Assembly (NCBI GenBank): GCA_009919445.1
Contig: RGBY01000105.1
Location: 1 to 7,980 of the forward strand
Direction: 5' to 3'
From: Planctomycetia bacterium
Lineage (GTDB): Bacteria; Planctomycetota; Planctomycetia; Pirellulales; UBA1268
Length of the DNA stretch: 7,980 bases
The notes under the pieces were generated by a model. That model had not been told where the DNA came from. It was given only the letters and a program-made list of their open reading frames with translations, and did no database searches. This document shows, piece after piece, positions 7,439 to 7,980 of the stretch. Position numbers and translations under genes: made by a program. How positions within the stretch are numbered: the stretch's first letter is position 1; each line of letters opens with the position of its first letter.

Positions 7439-7888
7439 ATGAACTCAGCACCTCAGCACCCTCGAATCTCACTGTGGCTCGGCGTCTTGGCATTCTTGGC
7501 GGCCCAAACGCTCGTCGCGGCCGGCCTGGTAATGCAGAGCGATCCCTCGTTAGAACCAGGACTTCGCGCGAAAACGGTCGCGGCAGTGAGTGGCATCACG
7601 CTGGGGGCCGCTGTCTCCGCCTGGATCCTCACCCGGCTGGCAAACCGCGAGGCCGTTACGCGGCCAGCCTTGGCCATTGCTGGCGGGCTGGCGGCCAGCC
7701 TGATGCGGCTGACCATTCCGCTTCTGGCCGTTGCCTGGCTCCAGCTTGAGGAAGCGAGGAACAGCCTCTCACTGTCGCAGCGAGAATTTATTGCGGAAAC
7801 AATTGTTGTCTCCTACCTCGCTCTGCTTTTTGTTGATATCCTTCTGAACACCCTCAACGGGCGTCCTCAGTTCGACCAACAGAATTGA
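7439..7888 (+). CDS. AtpI-like four-helix membrane protein of the ATP synthase operon
   Basis: This 149-residue protein has four predicted membrane helices: about 11-32, 46-67, 76-102 and 117-138. Helices three and four resemble the ATP synthase I (AtpI) family, whose members help assemble the c-ring and lie first or second in atp operons. It starts 7 bases after the AtpZ-like gene and precedes a probable atpB, which supports the call more than the sequence alone does. The ATG at 7439 is preferred over a GTG at 7394, which would overlap the preceding gene by 38 bases and add a basic, non-membrane extension. There is no clear Shine-Dalgarno sequence, so translation may be coupled to the upstream gene. 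Sequence divergence makes it possible that a family search would list it only as a hypothetical membrane protein. Confidence 0.65.
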   Translation: MNSAPQHPRISLWLGVLAFLAAQTLVAAGLVMQSDPSLEPGLRAKTVAAVSGITLGAAVSAWILTRLANREAVTRPALAIAGGLAASLMRLTIPLLAVAWLQLEEARNSLSLSQREFIAETIVVSYLALLFVDILLNTLNGRPQFDQQN

Positions 7889-7954
7889 TTGGCGTGCCGG
7901 TTGACGCGGTCACTGGATTGTGACAATCTTCCGCTTCCCGAAAACAGTCAACAG

Positions 7955-7980
7955 ATGTCAGCCAACCCGATCTACCATCT
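7955..7980 (+). CDS. atpB: Probable start of atpB (F1Fo ATP synthase subunit a), cut by the window edge
   Basis: The ATG at 7955 opens a frame that reads MSANPIYH before the window ends. Subunit a proteins often begin with a short polar stretch containing a '(D/N)P..H' motif, and the AtpZ-AtpI pair just upstream is normally followed by atpB. With only eight residues this rests mainly on context. A gap of 66 bases separates it from the AtpI-like gene and holds no strong ribosome-binding site. Confidence 0.5.

Overview
The window looks like a chromosomal segment of a moderately GC-rich bacterium with housekeeping and signalling genes. The gene styles fit Planctomycetota best: an FHA-GAF-SpoIIE phosphatase, a cytosolic NarL-type kinase without a neighbouring regulator, and a receiver-cyclase. 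The tRNA has no encoded CCA. The taxonomic call is an inference from gene content; no marker in the window proves it. I see no phage, transposon, CRISPR array or obvious foreign segment.

Layout. 1-137: upstream non-coding DNA with a -10-like box and a palindrome. 138-2647 (+): a small membrane-anchored helix-hairpin-helix protein of ComEA type, joined to uvrB by a TAATG stop/start overlap. 2636-2699: a 19-bp tandem repeat over the uvrB stop codon, then a hairpin. 2752-3423 (+): a short soluble histidine kinase. 3424-3537: a convergent junction with a 15-bp tandem repeat and a strong hairpin. 3515-5605 (-): a small unrecognised basic protein and, upstream of it in transcription order, an FHA-GAF-PP2C phosphatase. 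5757-5827 (+): tRNA-Gln(CUG). 5828-5936: a leader rich in GCCCC/GGGGC blocks. 5937-7073 (+): a receiver domain fused to a class III nucleotide cyclase, predicted to make cAMP. 7074-7191: a short repeat cluster. 7192 to the end (+): AtpZ-like and AtpI-like membrane proteins, then the probable start of atpB, so the F-type ATP synthase operon should continue past the right edge.

How they may work together. The left pair concerns DNA: UvrB is the damage-verifying helicase of nucleotide excision repair, and its partner carries a DNA-binding HhH pair on a membrane anchor. The centre is a signalling cluster: a kinase that needs a receiver, a receiver-cyclase, and a phosphatase that can read phosphothreonine (FHA) and perhaps small ligands (GAF). 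They lie on different strands and need not share a pathway, but kinase to receiver-cyclase is a reasonable testable pairing. The right end is energy metabolism, where AtpZ and AtpI are assembly or ion-supply accessories of F1Fo.

No clearly new defence or mobile system is visible. The most interesting material is the competing-hairpin leader of the cyclase, the translational coupling of the HhH protein to UvrB, the small conserved-looking protein beside the phosphatase, and the short tandem repeats at gene ends.
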